Shown piece by piece: positions 5,783 through 6,618 of a DNA stretch of 6,618 nt. The position numbers and the translations under genes were made by a program. The DNA is from Tardiphaga sp. (GTDB lineage: Bacteria > Pseudomonadota > Alphaproteobacteria > Rhizobiales > Xanthobacteraceae). Positions within the stretch are counted from its first letter, which is position 1; each line of letters starts with the position of its first letter. The stretch lies in the NCBI GenBank assembly GCA_014377915.1, contig JACMOT010000069.1:1-6618 (forward strand), written 5' to 3'. The notes beneath the pieces are model-generated. The model saw only the letters and a program-made list of their open reading frames with translations. It did not search any database and was not told the DNA's origin.

Positions 5783-5841
5783 GGCCGCAAGACCTGAAAA
5801 CTTGGTGCGGGAATTCGCATCCACCAAAAATTCTTGCGGCC
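5783..5841. repeat. 10-bp inverted repeat in the gap between the YCII gene and tetR
   Basis: GGCCGCAAGA (5783-5792) and TCTTGCGGCC (5832-5841) are perfect reverse complements 39 nt apart. Nested inside is a 6-bp pair TTGGTG/CACCAA (5802-5807, 5822-5827). No T-tract follows on the minus strand, so it is not a standard terminator. A separate 12-bp perfect palindrome GGTCGCGCGACC lies at 5873-5884, just past the YCII stop. The roles are unknown. Confidence 0.4.
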
Positions 5842-5896
5842 ACAATGTGGCAGCGCCAAACGCCGTCGATCCGGTCGCGCGACCCTGCCGGGACAG

Positions 5897-6313
5897 CTAT
5901 CTGCCCAACTCCGACGCGCGCAACCTTTCCCCCTGGTCGCGCAGTTCCGGCGTCAGCGCCTCGCCAAAATCCTCCGGCGCAAAGATCTGGCGGATTTCGA
6001 TCTCGGCGCCGCCGTCGAACGGCGCCCGCTTCATCCAGGCGATCGCCTCGTCCTTCGACGCTACCTCGATCAGCCAGAAGCCGGCGACCAGATCGGCCGT
6101 GACGGCGAACGGACCCTCGGTCACCTTGGGCTCCGTGCCGGCAAATTTGATGCGCGCGCCTTTCGACGTCGGATGCAGTCCCTCGCCCGCCCGCATCACG
6201 CCGGCCTTGAACATCTCTTCGTTGAACCTGCCCATCGTGGTCAGCATCTCCGTCGATGGCATCACGCCGGCTTCGGTGTCATTGCTGGCCTTCACGATCA
6301 CCATGAAACGCAT
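5897..6313 (-). CDS. YCII-domain (YciI/DGPF family) protein
   Basis: A small soluble protein of 138 residues with a ferredoxin-like YCII fold. It begins MRFMVIVKAS, the usual first strand, and then has a helix with EMLTTMGRFNEEMFKAGVM (22-40). The motif TEGPFAVTADLVAGFWLIEV (65-84) is a variant of the family's DGPF motif with E in place of D. It continues with ASKDEAIAWMKRAPF (85-99) and EIEIRQIFAPEDFG (104-117). Family members are mostly uncharacterised and are often found beside ECF sigma factors; none is visible here. I chose the ATG at 6313, with a purine-rich GAGAGAGAG tract 7-15 nt upstream; the frame continues to an ATG at 6346 without homology. The upstream neighbour is a broken SnoaL-like gene. 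Confidence 0.9.
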   Translation of the reverse strand: MRFMVIVKASNDTEAGVMPSTEMLTTMGRFNEEMFKAGVMRAGEGLHPTSKGARIKFAGTEPKVTEGPFAVTADLVAGFWLIEVASKDEAIAWMKRAPFDGGAEIEIRQIFAPEDFGEALTPELRDQGERLRASELGR

Positions 6314-6343
6314 TGCTTGCTCTCTCTCAAAAGGCTGTGGGAT

Positions 6344-6360
6344 CATCCGCCCGACGGATG
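6344..6360. repeat. Short inverted repeat upstream of the YCII gene
   Basis: CATCCG (6344-6349) and CGGATG (6355-6360) are perfect 6-bp arms with a 5-nt spacer, 31-47 nt upstream of the YCII start. It could be an operator, but 6-bp arms are common by chance in GC-rich DNA. Confidence 0.2.
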
Positions 6361-6420
6361 CCCTATGACAAGACGGTCCGGACGTGGCTGCCCCGACATC
6401 ACATGCGGATTAATTCGCCA

Positions 6421-6558
6421 TCACGACGAGGTCGCCTGCGCGACGAATTCATCGCCCTGATAGGTCGCGCCGAAATAGACGTCGATGCTTCGAATGCGAT
6501 CGCCGTCGAACACGACGAACTCGGTATTGCGAAAGCGCGGATGGTATCGGCCTTGCTG
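6421..6558 (-). pseudogene. C-terminal remnant of a SnoaL/NTF2-like protein
   Basis: A frame of 45 codons ending at TGA (6423-6421) contains HPRFRNTEFVVFDGDRIR, followed by SIDVYFGATYQGDEFVAQ. The pattern F-NTEFVVFDGDRI-SIDVYFGA fits the last strands of SnoaL-like / nuclear transport factor 2 family proteins. The frame is closed upstream by TAG (6561-6559) and has no ATG; the sole GTG lies inside the motif. The intact family is usually 100-150 residues, so most of the gene is missing from this frame. In the frame shifted by one, the preceding 16 codons read ADAQPYFQMYPREKLA and end at TGA (6568-6566), seven nt before the TAG. I do not recognise that piece; it may be part of the same decayed gene or the end of another one. 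A sequencing error is the alternative. Confidence 0.55.
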
Positions 6559-6618
6559 CTAGCCGTCACGCGAGTTTCTCCCTGGGGTACATTTGGAAAT
6601 ATGGCTGCGCGTCCGCGA

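Noticed and set aside
4952..5845. A 297-codon minus-strand frame overlapping tetR in another phase
   Set aside because: It is Arg/Ala-rich without motifs, while the overlapping frame has a complete TetR domain and WHG signature.
1..6618. tRNA, rRNA, insertion sequence or attachment site
   Set aside because: I saw no cloverleaf-like or rRNA segment, no transposase coding and no flanking direct repeats; the gaps are short and hold only the elements listed.

Overview
The window is GC-rich DNA with Rhizobiales-type genes. From remembered family sequences, TolB, TolR, TolA and the DUF2852 protein look most like those of the Bradyrhizobium / Rhodopseudomonas / Nitrobacter group (Alphaproteobacteria); no database search was possible. 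Every gene I can support is on the minus strand, so transcription runs from high to low coordinates. The long plus-strand frames are antisense shadows.

Layout in the direction of transcription. At 6618-6421 lies the wreck of a small SnoaL/NTF2-like gene, with stop codons in the frames leading into its surviving C-terminus. Next come a YCII-domain protein (6313-5897), a TetR-family repressor with a WHG-type C-terminal domain (5724-5011) and a membrane-anchored DUF2852 protein (4903-4430). A strong intrinsic terminator (4371-4335) closes this block. After an intergenic promoter region, the Tol envelope operon follows: tolQ (4045-3332), tolR (3294-2845), tolA (2842-1775) and tolB (1725-367). The window ends with an AT-richer intergenic stretch and the first 55 codons of a probable membrane protein (165-1), possibly a diguanylate cyclase.

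TolQ, TolR and TolA form the proton-driven inner-membrane motor, and TolB is the periplasmic propeller that normally works with the lipoprotein Pal at division sites and in outer-membrane maintenance. No pal follows tolB and no ybgC precedes tolQ within the window. The tol genes are tightly packed. The tolA-tolB gap is bridged exactly by an 18-codon frame that overlaps tolA's stop and tolB's start through ATGA tetranucleotides, and a 13-codon frame does something similar between tolQ and tolR.

The best regulatory signal is a pair of 19-bp palindromes of form ATGTRAA-N5-TTTACAT. One lies just downstream of a perfect TTGACA upstream of the DUF2852 gene; the other covers the predicted -10 and start codon of tetR. 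This suggests an autoregulated TetR that also represses the DUF2852 gene, with tetR perhaps translated from a leaderless transcript. TolB carries an apparent twin-arginine signal, unlike the Sec signal of E. coli TolB.
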